Source: Acidobacteriota bacterium
GTDB taxonomy: Bacteria > Acidobacteriota > Terriglobia > UBA7540
NCBI GenBank assembly: GCA_021828285.1
Contig: JAKASG010000011.1
Coordinates: 1-56,634 of the forward strand
DNA: 56,634 nucleotides
Reading direction: 5' to 3'
Shown: piece by piece, positions 8,918 to 16,865 of the stretch
Numbering within the stretch: position 1 is the stretch's first letter
Layout of the letters: each line of letters opens with the position of its first letter
Translations under genes and position numbers: made by a program
The notes under the pieces: generated by a model
Told to the model about the DNA's origin: nothing
Databases searched by the model: none
What the model saw: only the letters and a program-made list of their open reading frames with translations

Positions 8918-9994
8918 ATGTCAGAATCCAATCATAAAGCGGGTTTTCATACCGAGTCGGAAATTCGGTCCCAGCCTCGCCGCTGGGCTGAAAGCCTCCG
9001 CCAGCTCAGAGAAGATCCTGAAGTTGAAAAGGTCATTAAAGAGTTCCGAAGCGACCGGTGGATCTTCATCGGTTGCGGGTCAAGTTACTATCTGGGGCTT
9101 GCGGCTGCGGCGAGCTGGACGGCCCTGACCGGGATTCGCGCGCAGGCCTTTCCCGCATCGGAACTGCTGTTGTATCCCCGGCTCGTGCTGGAGTCTGGAG
9201 AGAATTTCACTCCGGTGCTGATTTCGCGTTCGGGCACCACCTCGGAAGTTCTGAAGGCGGGAGAGCTTCTGAAAGAGCGCGGCATTCCCTTCGTCGCGGT
9301 CACGTGCACCGGAGGCAGCGACCTCGAGCGGATGGCCGACGCATCTCTCTCCCTCGCGGCCGCTGACGAGGCGAGCACGGTCATGACGCTCTCTTTCACC
9401 TCGATGCTGCTTGCGATTCAATATCTGGCCGGGAAACAGGCGGGCGACACTCAATTCATAAATGCGCTGCTCGCCACGCCGCGCAAGTTCGACCAGCTTG
9501 TCGAGCGGAGTGCGGCTGAAGTGAAGGGGTTCGTCGAGAGCCACGAATTCGAGGATTACGTCTGGCTGGGACAAGGGCCTCATTACGGGCTGGCCTGCGA
9601 AGGAGCGCTCAAAGTGATGGAAATGTCGTGCTCCTACGCCCAAAGCTTCCACACGCTCGAGTTCCGGCACGGCCCGAAGTCCATTGTCAGTCCTGAGACA
9701 TTGATTATGTTCCAGATGTCCCAGTCGGGATTGGGACCGGAAACGGACGTCCTCGAAGAAGTGAAAGATCTCGGCGGGAAGACGCTCGTGGTGGCCGATG
9801 AGGCCAACGAGCGCATTCGCCGCAACGCCGATCTACTGGTTGAGCAGCATCTTGGAGGAAACGAATACGCGGGGCTTGCAGCGCGCGTGCCTCCGGCCCA
9901 ATTAGTGGGTCTTTATGCCGGCTTGAAAAAGGGACTCGATCCCGACAGCCCGCGGCATTTGAGCCGAGTGGTCATCCTCGAGGATCGAACCTAA
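8918..9994 (+). CDS. Two-SIS-domain sugar-phosphate isomerase/deaminase (AgaS/GlmS-isomerase-like)
   Basis: The 358-residue protein has two SIS domains and no glutaminase domain. The first shows FIGCGSSYYLGLAAAASW and ISRSGTTSEVLKA (phosphosugar-binding Ser/Thr loop). The second shows WLGQGPHYGLACEGALKVME, FRHGPKS and a C-terminal GLDPDSPRHLSRVV like the GlmS tail. The likely reaction is ketose/aldose isomerisation or deamination of an amino-sugar 6-phosphate in the cytoplasm. It follows the DeoR regulator by 127 bases. Its length fits AgaS-type enzymes (about 350-390). It could also be a FrlB-like deglycase. The gene ends just before a transposase remnant and appears complete. Confidence 0.8.
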   Translation: MSESNHKAGFHTESEIRSQPRRWAESLRQLREDPEVEKVIKEFRSDRWIFIGCGSSYYLGLAAAASWTALTGIRAQAFPASELLLYPRLVLESGENFTPVLISRSGTTSEVLKAGELLKERGIPFVAVTCTGGSDLERMADASLSLAAADEASTVMTLSFTSMLLAIQYLAGKQAGDTQFINALLATPRKFDQLVERSAAEVKGFVESHEFEDYVWLGQGPHYGLACEGALKVMEMSCSYAQSFHTLEFRHGPKSIVSPETLIMFQMSQSGLGPETDVLEEVKDLGGKTLVVADEANERIRRNADLLVEQHLGGNEYAGLAARVPPAQLVGLYAGLKKGLDPDSPRHLSRVVILEDRT

Positions 9995-10007
9995 ACAACC
10001 GGCGAGC

Positions 10008-10207
10008 GCTGGTTTTCCCCGCCGCCGATCCAGCAGACCATCGTACCCATGCTCCTCATAGCGCTCCCGCCAGCGCCGTATGCTGCGGTCCGAAATTCCG
10101 ATAATCTCCGCCGCTTGCCACCACGCGATCTTCTTGGCCATGGCTCGCAAAATCACCTCTTGAATTTCCATCGCCCGCTCCCAGGCGACCGCTGAGTATT
10201 TTGGCAT
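10008..10207 (-). pseudogene. Truncated helix-turn-helix transposase (ISNCY-like, N-terminal fragment)
   Basis: From ATG10207 (preceded by GGAGG) the frame encodes a transposase N-terminus with helix-turn-helix WWQAAEIIGISDRSIRRW, followed by ERYEEHGYDGLLDRRRGKP. Homology stops at about 10010, where the frame runs into the antisense of the SIS gene. The catalytic DDE domain is missing, so this is a decayed insertion sequence. The upstream side keeps a pair of end-like repeats (10254-10296). Its break lies within about 20 bases of the SIS stop codon, so the element either inserted there or was deleted up to there. Confidence 0.7.
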
Positions 10208-10253
10208 CCTGCCTCCTAACCTCCAGAATGCCTCAACTCCCGTCCACCCCAAG

Positions 10254-10296
10254 CGGACAGATCACGTGCTAATTGAACCGGACAGATGACATGCTA
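10254..10296. repeat. Pair of 18-bp imperfect direct repeats at the end of the IS remnant
   Basis: CGGACAGATCACGTGCTA (10254-10271) and CGGACAGATGACATGCTA (10279-10296) match at 16 of 18 positions and start 25 bases apart. They lie just upstream of the transposase start, where an IS terminus with transposase-binding repeats would sit. No matching right end was found. Confidence 0.6.
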
Positions 10297-10380
10297 ACGG
10301 CAATAGGCGGTGCCGAGAGTTGCCGGTGAAATCACAGTCGATTACAATGGAAAAAACTGCGACAAGTGGAGAATGCAACA

Positions 10381-10812
10381 GTGACGAAACGCAGCAGTAG
10401 TGAAGTAGATGAATACGTAGCAAGATGTCCCAAAGAGGCGCAAGGCGATCTCGCGAAGATCAGAGCGGCCATACAGGCGGCAGCGCCTGGCGCCACTGAA
10501 CGCACCGACTATTTCCAAATGCCCGGATATTCCTATCCGGGAATTGATTATTATGACGGGATGTTTGCTTGGTTCAGCTTCAGGAAACCACACATACGCC
10601 TACATGTACCCCCTTCAGTAATACAAGAACATAGGAAGCAACTTGCAGGTTACGCTACAACGAAAGCCATTGTTAGCTTCCCAATGGGTAAACCGGTACC
10701 GGTGACATTGGTGAAGAAACTGGTGAAAGCAAGTCTAAAGGCAATGAAAGAGATAAGTCTGAGTAGACCTCGTCATCAGGAGTGCGCTGCAAAAATCAGA
10801 GAAAGGTCGTAA
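10381..10812 (+). CDS. DUF1801/YdhG-like small protein
   Basis: The protein matches the DUF1801 fold: an N-terminal helix (SSSEVDEYVARCPKEAQGDL), then ERTDYFQMPGYSYPG, MFAWFSFRKPHIRLHVPP, and a C-terminal helix VKKLVKASLKAMKE. Some members are described as intracellular iron chaperones or metal/ligand-binding proteins; the function here is unknown. GTG10381 has GTGGAG upstream; GTG10366 would add five residues. Codon use is visibly more A/T-rich than the neighbours. The last dozen residues overlap the opposing ATPase fragment and look unlike the family's usual end, so the native stop may have been lost at a rearrangement joint. Probably acquired by transfer. Confidence 0.7.
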   Translation: MTKRSSSEVDEYVARCPKEAQGDLAKIRAAIQAAAPGATERTDYFQMPGYSYPGIDYYDGMFAWFSFRKPHIRLHVPPSVIQEHRKQLAGYATTKAIVSFPMGKPVPVTLVKKLVKASLKAMKEISLSRPRHQECAAKIRERS

Positions 10813-11312
10813 CGGTCGTCTTCGCTGTTGTATCCGCGAATTTCGATCACTTCGGAGACGAAACGCTTCCCTGGCCGGCGCTCTCTTTGAATGAGGACGT
10901 TCAACGAATCGGCGATATTGCTCTTGAAGGCGCGATAAGGCAGTTCAATTCCGCTCTGCAGGACGCAGCTCGTAAACCGGGCAAGGGCTTGTGCGGCGGA
11001 ACTAGCGTGAACGGTGGAAAGCGTTCCCGAATGGCCGGTGTTGAGCAACTGAAGTAAATCAAACGCCTCGCCGCCTCGGATTTCGCCCAGAATGATGCGG
11101 TCGGGCCGGTGGCGTAAGGATGCCTTCAGCAAGTCGCGGATAGTGATGGCAGGCAGGCCCGGCTGAGCCTGGCGAGCTTCAAAGCGAACGAGATTCGGCC
11201 TTTCCAACTGAATTTCGGACGTGTCTTCAATGAGAGGAATGCGGTCCTCGTCGGGAATGAACTTCCCGAGTGCGGTCAATAAGGTCGTTTTTCCAGAGCC
11301 CGTACCGCCGGA
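10776..11312 (-). pseudogene. C-terminal half of a CpaF/TrbB (VirB11-type) secretion ATPase
   Basis: Reading from about 11312 downward, the frame opens directly at the Walker A motif GGTGSGKTT. It continues through IPLIEDTSEIQL, the Walker B-like DRIILGEIRGGEAFDLL, and GHSGTLSTVHASS, which is typical of hexameric type II/IV secretion and conjugation ATPases. The whole N-terminal domain is absent: sequence upstream of the Walker A motif switches abruptly to the fibronectin-III lipoprotein gene. No other conjugation or pilus gene is nearby. Without its N-terminal domain and start it is unlikely to be functional. It is a leftover of an integrative or conjugative element or of a recombination event. 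Confidence 0.75.
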
Positions 11313-11758
11313 GTCGCCGTCAGGTTCGAGACCTGGCCGGGCGCCGCAGGCGTGGGCGTGGCCGAGACGACGGCGGAGGGCTCGCCCGTTCCGGCTGAGT
11401 TTACAGCCGCGACTTCGTAATAATAAGTTGTTCCCGCGGACACCGAAGCGTCGGTGTAATTCGTTGCCACCGGCTCTGCAATTGAACTGAATGGGCCGCT
11501 GCCGCTCGTCGAACGCTGCACGTTATACGACGTCGCACCGGAAATCGCATTCCTTCTCAATGTGATCTCTCCCGCACCGGCGGTTGCCGAAGGGCCCGTG
11601 ACTTGCCCCGGAACGGCGGGCGGAGCTGGCGAATTTCCGCCACTCGCTCCGCCACACGAGACGACTAATAGCGGAAGCAGGGCGATGCAAAGCAGAAGAA
11701 GGCGGCCACTCAGCAGCGCGAGATGTCCTCTCCTCGCCATGCCGGGGCTAGAAGCCAT
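11276..11758 (-). pseudogene. Truncated fibronectin type III lipoprotein
   Basis: From ATG11758 (AGGAG seven bases upstream) the protein has a signal sequence with lipobox LVVSC (Cys near residue 35), a short Pro/Gly linker, and one fibronectin-III module (QVTGPSATAGAGEITLRRN, then ATSYNVQRSTSGSGPF and GTTYYYEVAAVNSAGTGEPS). A second module starts at APGQVSNLTATP. After that P the frame enters the ATPase fragment, reads ten unrelated residues and stops at 11276. The first module could still be displayed on the membrane. The normal protein would have had at least one more repeat. Confidence 0.7.
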
Positions 11759-11917
11759 CGTGCTCTCCTGTAATTGCAGAAGGAGATGTTAGGATTATCC
11801 CGCAAGATGAACCAATCTGAATTCGCAGGTCAAACCTGGTTCTTGATGAAAGATGCGCCATGAAGGTTCTCGCTTTATATGCTACGGCATCCGACTTCGG
11901 AAAAGGACGGGGGAGTT

Positions 11918-13828
11918 ATGGGGAAAAACGAAAAATTCGATCGGCGGCGATTTTTGCAGGAGAGCGTGATGATTCCGGCGGCGGCGATTGCGGCGCGCGC
12001 CGGGGTTCGGGCGGATGATTCAGGCGCAGATGCCGGCCCGGCCGCCGCCCGGACGCACGTGTGGGAAAAGCACGAGCTGACTTTCACCGCGGAACGTACC
12101 TTTTCAAATCCCTACACGGAAGTCATCGTCTGGGTTGATCTCGCGGGACCGAATTTCCGAAAGCGCGTTTACGGATTCTGGGACGGCGGCCAGACATTTC
12201 GCTTGCGGGTCGTCGGGACGGCGCCGGGCGTTTGGAAATGGCGAAGCGGCTCCGAACCGCATGATTCCGGCCTGGCGGGAAAATCCGGAAGCTTCATTGC
12301 GGAGGATTGGACGGAGGAAGAAAAGCAGCAGAACCCGCTGCGCCGCGGATTTCTGCGCGCATCGGAAAATCAGCGCGCGCTCGTGACGGCGGACGGCACG
12401 CCGTTCTTCGTGCTGGGCGACACGTGGTGGTCGGCGGGGACGAATCGCTACCGCTGGTATGACGATGATCGCGAGCGGCCGATCGGCCCCGACGCGGGCT
12501 TCAAGGATTACGTGCTTTTCCGCAAAGCGCAAGGCTATAACTGGATCAGTATGATCGCCGCCTTTCCCAACTGGGAAACCGACGGCCTCCCCTGGCACAT
12601 CGTGATGAAGGACGGAACGACCGTGCGCTCGGCGTGGCTTGAGTTCGGCACGGGCAGCGCCAAGAATATGTCGAACGAAGGCGGCATGCCGTTTCTTTTT
12701 CCCGGCAAGGTTCCCGGCTACGAAAAAGTCTTTCCCAACGTGGACCGCATCAACCCCGAATATTTCAAGTACGTGGACCGCAAAATAGATTATTTCAACG
12801 CACACGGTTTTGCGCCGTTCATTGAAGTTTCACGGCGCGACGCAAGCGAATGCTGGAAGAAATATTACGAGTGGCCGGAATCCTACGCACGGTTCATTCA
12901 GTACGTTTGGTCGCGCTATCAGGCGAATAGCACCGTGCTGAGCCCGATTCATCTCGACATCATTCAGGAAAGCCTGGGGCCGCGCGAGTTCGACCGCGCC
13001 ATTGACCTCGTGCTGCGCAAATTCGGGCCACCGCCTTTCGGGACGCTGCTTTCCGCCGACGCGAATCCCTCGACGCTGGTCAACTGGGGGCAGAATTCCT
13101 GGGTTACGCTGCACCAGACGGGCAACAAACGCGAACATGAATATTACTGGTATATGACGCAGATCTTCCGCGAAGCGCGTCCCACGCGGCCGGCGCTCGA
13201 CGGCGAACCTTATTACTCCGGCTACTTCGACGCCCGCGGCCTGAACGGCGGCTACAAATACGGCGCGCCCGGCGGCACGCCGCGCGACGACCAGTACGTG
13301 CGCTCCGCCATGTACGGCGAAGTTCTTTCGGGCGGCCTCGCCGGACACGTTTACGGCGCGGAAGGCATCTGGGGCGCGGACATCGAACCCTCGGCGCCGA
13401 CGAAAATGTGGGATGCCTTCAAGTGGAAATCCGCCACGCAAATGCAGTTCCTGCGGACCTTCATGTTTTCAATCGGCGCGCGCTACCGCGACCTCGAACC
13501 CGATGCGGGATACGTCGTACCCAGTCAGACCCGCGCCGAGAAAAGTTATGAAGGGTGGGCGTACGCGGCGCGCACCGAGGACCAGAAAATCTTTCTCGCC
13601 TACTTTGAAAAGAATTGCCCGCGCAGCCTGATTCGCGGCGCGAAACTTGCGAGCGTTTATCGCGCCCGCTGGTTCGATCCGCGCAACGGAACCTGGCAGG
13701 ACGCGGGCAAGGGAACCGTCACTTCCGACGTCATCGGTGAGATCCACCTGCCCGATTTTCCTTCGAACATAGACTGGGGTTTGAGTCTGGTTTACCAGGG
13801 CCCGGCGCCTGAGTCCGGGCATTTTTAG
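11918..13828 (+). CDS. Exported DUF5060-DUF4038 glycosidase-like protein (GH140-related)
   Basis: The chosen start is ATG11918 after GGGGGAG, giving 636 aa; an upstream in-frame ATG at 11879 lacks this context. Residues 7-30 contain a twin-arginine-like signal (DRRRFLQ followed by an Ala-rich stretch), so Tat export is likely. DUF5060 (about 45-140, WEKHELTFTAERTFSNPYTE) is followed by the DUF4038 (beta/alpha)8 domain (FFVLGDTWWS). The C-terminal sandwich is of the putative collagen-binding type (YRARWFDPRNGTW). Family members include apiosidase-like enzymes acting on plant cell-wall polysaccharides. The substrate here is unknown, and the catalytic pair was not assigned. It stands alone, with no operon partner. 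Confidence 0.75.
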   Translation: MGKNEKFDRRRFLQESVMIPAAAIAARAGVRADDSGADAGPAAARTHVWEKHELTFTAERTFSNPYTEVIVWVDLAGPNFRKRVYGFWDGGQTFRLRVVGTAPGVWKWRSGSEPHDSGLAGKSGSFIAEDWTEEEKQQNPLRRGFLRASENQRALVTADGTPFFVLGDTWWSAGTNRYRWYDDDRERPIGPDAGFKDYVLFRKAQGYNWISMIAAFPNWETDGLPWHIVMKDGTTVRSAWLEFGTGSAKNMSNEGGMPFLFPGKVPGYEKVFPNVDRINPEYFKYVDRKIDYFNAHGFAPFIEVSRRDASECWKKYYEWPESYARFIQYVWSRYQANSTVLSPIHLDIIQESLGPREFDRAIDLVLRKFGPPPFGTLLSADANPSTLVNWGQNSWVTLHQTGNKREHEYYWYMTQIFREARPTRPALDGEPYYSGYFDARGLNGGYKYGAPGGTPRDDQYVRSAMYGEVLSGGLAGHVYGAEGIWGADIEPSAPTKMWDAFKWKSATQMQFLRTFMFSIGARYRDLEPDAGYVVPSQTRAEKSYEGWAYAARTEDQKIFLAYFEKNCPRSLIRGAKLASVYRARWFDPRNGTWQDAGKGTVTSDVIGEIHLPDFPSNIDWGLSLVYQGPAPESGHF

Positions 13829-14062
13829 GACCGGGGCCATTTGCTCGTCGCGGCCCGGTAAAATCCGGCGCGGATCGCCGAAACGCTCACGAAAGGATCG
13901 CAAACACAGGTGTGACTGCGGTCAAATTCAGATTCAGCCGGGCCGTGCACCTTGCATTTCACTCCCATTCCTTCTTTGCCTCAATGTCCGGCATGGGACC
14001 TGACGCGGAATGACCCCCGGTATCGCCGGCTGATACGAGGTTGGTCGTCACGTGCGCCTTCC

Positions 14063-14737
14063 TTAGGGCGTCGCCTGCACGGCACGGCGCCCCGGGCGGG
14101 CGATGGCGACCGTGATAAGGCCGAGGACGCCCCCGACGATCACCGTCCATCCAATCCAAAGCGTGGTTTGTGGAATGATCGCCATATCAAAGTATCGTTG
14201 AGCGAGCGCGAGATGTTTGAACGGTGATTCCACCGCGTCGTAATGGGTTCCCCATCCGGCGCCGCCATTGCCGCGCATGGCGAAATACATCACGATCAGC
14301 ACGGGAATGCGCGCTGAGAAAGCGTAGGCGAAGAGGGTGCGGCCTAACGACGGCCATCCGAAGATAGGCAGAATGGCGGCAATCAGCATCCCTTCAAAGA
14401 ATAGAAACGCGAGGGTGAGATTGTGCCGAACGAAGGTCTCACCTGCGAAGCCGCTGACCACGAAGAGCACGAGTCCAGCCAAGAGCCATCCCGTCGCGCT
14501 CTTAGCACTTCGCCAGCCGCTGCCCGCCTTCATGAGTTTCAGCGCGAACCACGGACCAAAGATGATCGGGAGCCACGTGATGCCCACAATGGCGCCTTCG
14601 CCTCCGGCCTTATTGCCAAAGAACGGCATGCCCCAGTGCTCGAGTTCGCCGGTCAGGCGCAAAAGAGTCACGGCAAGAGTGATCAGCGCCGGAATCGCGA
14701 TCAATCGCCAGATCGAAACGGTTTGGTTTTCGGTCAT
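14063..14737 (-). CDS. Hypothetical multi-pass membrane protein
   Basis: The 224-residue protein starts at ATG14737, which follows AGGAGG by about five bases; an in-frame upstream start at 14776 is less well placed. Hydrophobic segments suggest five or six membrane spans (for example IPALITLAVTLLRLTG, ATGWLLAGLVLFVVSGFAG, LTLAFLFFEGMLIAAILPIF and TTLWIGWTVIVGGVLGLITVA). The family was not recognised and no catalytic motif was seen. It is flanked by a glycosidase gene and an orphan sensor kinase on the same strand, without close coupling. Inner-membrane location is the only supported statement. Confidence 0.6.
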   Translation of the reverse strand: MTENQTVSIWRLIAIPALITLAVTLLRLTGELEHWGMPFFGNKAGGEGAIVGITWLPIIFGPWFALKLMKAGSGWRSAKSATGWLLAGLVLFVVSGFAGETFVRHNLTLAFLFFEGMLIAAILPIFGWPSLGRTLFAYAFSARIPVLIVMYFAMRGNGGAGWGTHYDAVESPFKHLALAQRYFDMAIIPQTTLWIGWTVIVGGVLGLITVAIARPGRRAVQATP

Positions 14738-14892
14738 TGGATCCTCCTGGCCTTTCGGCCCATGGTTGCCGCTCATTCTAACCTAAGCACAGCGGAAACG
14801 TATGATTTTCGAGGGCGCAATCGGCACACGATCCGTGCGCCGGCCCGCGTCCGAGGTGACGATGAACAAGCGCATATAGCCCCTCAAGCAAC

Positions 14893-16242
14893 TCAGCCTG
14901 CACCGGCTGGAACCGCCGCAGGCGATTCGGCGACGACAAGCTCCGGAAACTCGCAGTGTACGGTCGTTCCCCTGCCGGGCTGGCTTTCGATCTTCATCGC
15001 GAAGTCTTCACCGTAAAGAACCTTGAGACGTTCGCGAACGTTCGTGATGCCGATGCCCGATTTATAAATTTCCCGCAACTTTTCAGGAGCGATCCCGACG
15101 CCGTCGTCCGAAATCTCGATCGTCACCCGGCCTTGCCGTCGCACAGCGCGCAGCGTCACGGTCCCGCCTTCGATCTTCGGCGAGATGCCGTGCCGGATCG
15201 CGTTTTCAACCAGCGGCTGGAGAATCATGCTCGGCACCATCGCGTCGAGCGCCTCCGGTTCGATGGCCTTCTGCACTTGAAGTTTATCGCGTCCGAAACG
15301 CACGATTTCGATATCGAGATAATCGGCGATGAAGTCGAGTTCCTGCCGGAGCGTGACGAAATGCGTCTGAGTTTTCAGCCGCAAGCGGAGGATGTTCGAG
15401 AGCTTGTGCAGCACGCTGCGGGCGAGATCGGGATCAATTCGAATCAGGGAGGAAACGGCGCTCAAAGTATTGAAAAGAAAATGCGGATTGATCTGGCTGA
15501 TCAGCGCGTCCACGCGAGCCTGGATCAGCATCCGCTCTTTCTCTTCGAGCTTGCGCTCCATTCGAATGCCGTTCCAGACGCGCAGCGGCAGCGCCACGGC
15601 GATGGCTGTGGCCATCAGGAGCAGCAGGCTAGACCACCAGTGCGGAGGGTTGAGATAAAAGAGATTGCCGCGCGAAACCCGCCCCACCTCGATGCGCGCC
15701 ATTTCGAGGGAGGCGCAAACCAGGAAGAACATCACTTGCCAATCCATCGCCGGATGCTTGAACCGCTGCTTGATCGAGCGATAGAGACTCAGGTCAATAA
15801 ACGGCGAAAACTTCCACACCTCTTCCTTATTGGGACAGAGAAATCGCGCCGTGCCGGCGACCAGAGCGTAAAGGGCGGCCATCGGCAGCGCGAGAAACTC
15901 GTGCCCGAGGATGACCGCCGGGAGGCTGACCATCATGCCGGTCACAAGGCCGGGCACCATTCCTGCCACCAATCCGGCGACCACGGTGATTTCCAGGCTG
16001 AGGTCGGCGCCTTGATAGTGCGCGATCAGGCGCGTCAGCACCCCGAGGGTGAACGGGATTCCGAGGAATGCGGCAAAGAGGAGTTTCTGGCGGATCGTGC
16101 GATCCTCGATCATCAAGAGCTGCCGAAACCGACCGAATCGGCCGATGATGCTGGCCAGCGAGGCGATGACGCCCAGCTTGATCAGCACTGTGACGTAGAC
16201 GATTCCGGATGAATTGATTGGATGAGGGGCCATCGGCAGCAA
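14893..16242 (-). CDS. LytS/YehU-type sensor histidine kinase
   Basis: The 449-residue protein has about six N-terminal membrane segments arranged like a 5TM-LYT sensor (FTLGVLTRLIAHYQGADLSL, then VAGLVAGMVPGLVTGMMVSL). A further membrane region near residue 205 and a coiled linker (MERKLEEKERMLIQARVDAL) follow. The His_kinase domain has the phospho-acceptor in QINPHFLFNTL. The HATPase_c domain shows MILQPLVENAIRHGI (N box), ISDDGVGI (G1) and GIGITNVRERL (G2). Partners are normally LytTR response regulators, but none is in the window, so it is an orphan here. The signal is unknown. ThiS is encoded 39 bases upstream on the same strand. Confidence 0.9.
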   Translation of the reverse strand: MLPMAPHPINSSGIVYVTVLIKLGVIASLASIIGRFGRFRQLLMIEDRTIRQKLLFAAFLGIPFTLGVLTRLIAHYQGADLSLEITVVAGLVAGMVPGLVTGMMVSLPAVILGHEFLALPMAALYALVAGTARFLCPNKEEVWKFSPFIDLSLYRSIKQRFKHPAMDWQVMFFLVCASLEMARIEVGRVSRGNLFYLNPPHWWSSLLLLMATAIAVALPLRVWNGIRMERKLEEKERMLIQARVDALISQINPHFLFNTLSAVSSLIRIDPDLARSVLHKLSNILRLRLKTQTHFVTLRQELDFIADYLDIEIVRFGRDKLQVQKAIEPEALDAMVPSMILQPLVENAIRHGISPKIEGGTVTLRAVRRQGRVTIEISDDGVGIAPEKLREIYKSGIGITNVRERLKVLYGEDFAMKIESQPGRGTTVHCEFPELVVAESPAAVPAGAG

Positions 16243-16281
16243 AACGGTTTCCGCTGAATTTATCGCGACGCGCGGCCCTGT

Positions 16282-16512
16282 CTACCCGGCCGCTTCCCAC
16301 GCGCCTTCCGGCGATCCGCCGCCCACCAAGTTTACCACTTCCAGACGGTCTCCCGGCTCGATGCGGACGCCATCCCATTCCGAACGCGGCACGATGACGA
16401 GGTTCCGTTCGACGGCGACGCGGTCGGGCGGGAGATGCAGCGACTCGAGCAATTGCCGCAGTGTCAGCCCTTCCGCGACCTCCTTCGGGCGGCCGTTCAA
16501 TTCGATAGTCAT
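16282..16512 (-). CDS. thiS: Sulfur-carrier protein ThiS with a C-terminal tail
   Basis: The 76-residue beta-grasp protein (MTIELNGRPKEVAEGLTL, then VAVERNLVIVPRSEW and IEPGDRLEVVNLVGGG) carries sulfur as a C-terminal thiocarboxylate for thiazole synthesis in thiamine biosynthesis. ThiS normally ends at Gly-Gly. Here the GGG at residues 64-66 is followed by ten more residues (SPEGAWEAAG), so adenylation would need prior trimming or another role. No thiG, thiF or thiO is adjacent. It could instead be a ThiS-like carrier for another sulfur pathway. The start codon is preceded closely by GAAAGG, an unusually tight ribosome-binding spacing. Confidence 0.8.
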   Translation of the reverse strand: MTIELNGRPKEVAEGLTLRQLLESLHLPPDRVAVERNLVIVPRSEWDGVRIEPGDRLEVVNLVGGGSPEGAWEAAG

Positions 16513-16525
16513 CCTTTCGATTGTA

Positions 16526-16816
16526 TTACGGCTTGTGAGGCGTTGCGAATCCGTCGGCTGACGGATCGGTACACTTGATTTCGCCTGCCCGAATGCGTTC
16601 GATGACCTGCCGGTGCTGTTCTTTCAGCAATTCCTGGAACTTGTCGTCTGTGAAATCCGGGGATTTGACGAATTCCTCGAGCGGCGTCTTGATCTTGTGA
16701 ACGAGTGCGCCTTGTACCAGCACGGCCGTCTCGATGTTCGTTCCCATCCGAGGCTCCGTCTGGATGTGGTAGACGATGCCTTCGTGCTTAATCTCCGTGT
16801 TGAATCCCGTGACCAT
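16526..16816 (-). CDS. Hypothetical protein, 96 aa
   Basis: The product has a compact N-terminal half (FNTEIKHEGIVYHIQTEPRM, then TAVLVQGALVHKIKTPLEEF) and a charged helical C-terminal half (FQELLKEQHRQVIERIRAGE). The first part resembles a recurrent small family seen beside unrelated genes in Acidobacteriota and Myxococcota, with a beta-rich NT-x-x-x-H-x-G-x-x-(F/Y)H-(I/V)-QTE signature; this is from memory and has no known function. No signal peptide or membrane segment is visible, so it is cytoplasmic. Its own start lacks a clear ribosome-binding site, and it is overlapped by a short upstream frame with a good one (16788-16865). Confidence 0.65.
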   Translation of the reverse strand: MVTGFNTEIKHEGIVYHIQTEPRMGTNIETAVLVQGALVHKIKTPLEEFVKSPDFTDDKFQELLKEQHRQVIERIRAGEIKCTDPSADGFATPHKP

Positions 16817-16865
16817 TCAGCGCTCGCGACTGCAAAAAAGACGAGGCCCCAATCGTTTCGGGCAT
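16788..16865 (-). other. Possible 25-codon upstream reading frame
   Basis: ATG16865 lies 11 bases after AAGGAGG and opens a 25-residue frame (MPETIGASSF...GIQHGD). The frame stops inside the 96-aa gene, overlapping its start by 29 bases in another frame. It could couple translation of the downstream gene, which has no clear ribosome-binding site of its own. It may also be accidental. Confidence 0.3.

Noticed and set aside
13829-14062. Search for an RNA gene or terminator between the glycosidase and the membrane-protein gene
   Set aside because: No cloverleaf, no hairpin with a T-tract, and no conserved small frame were found.
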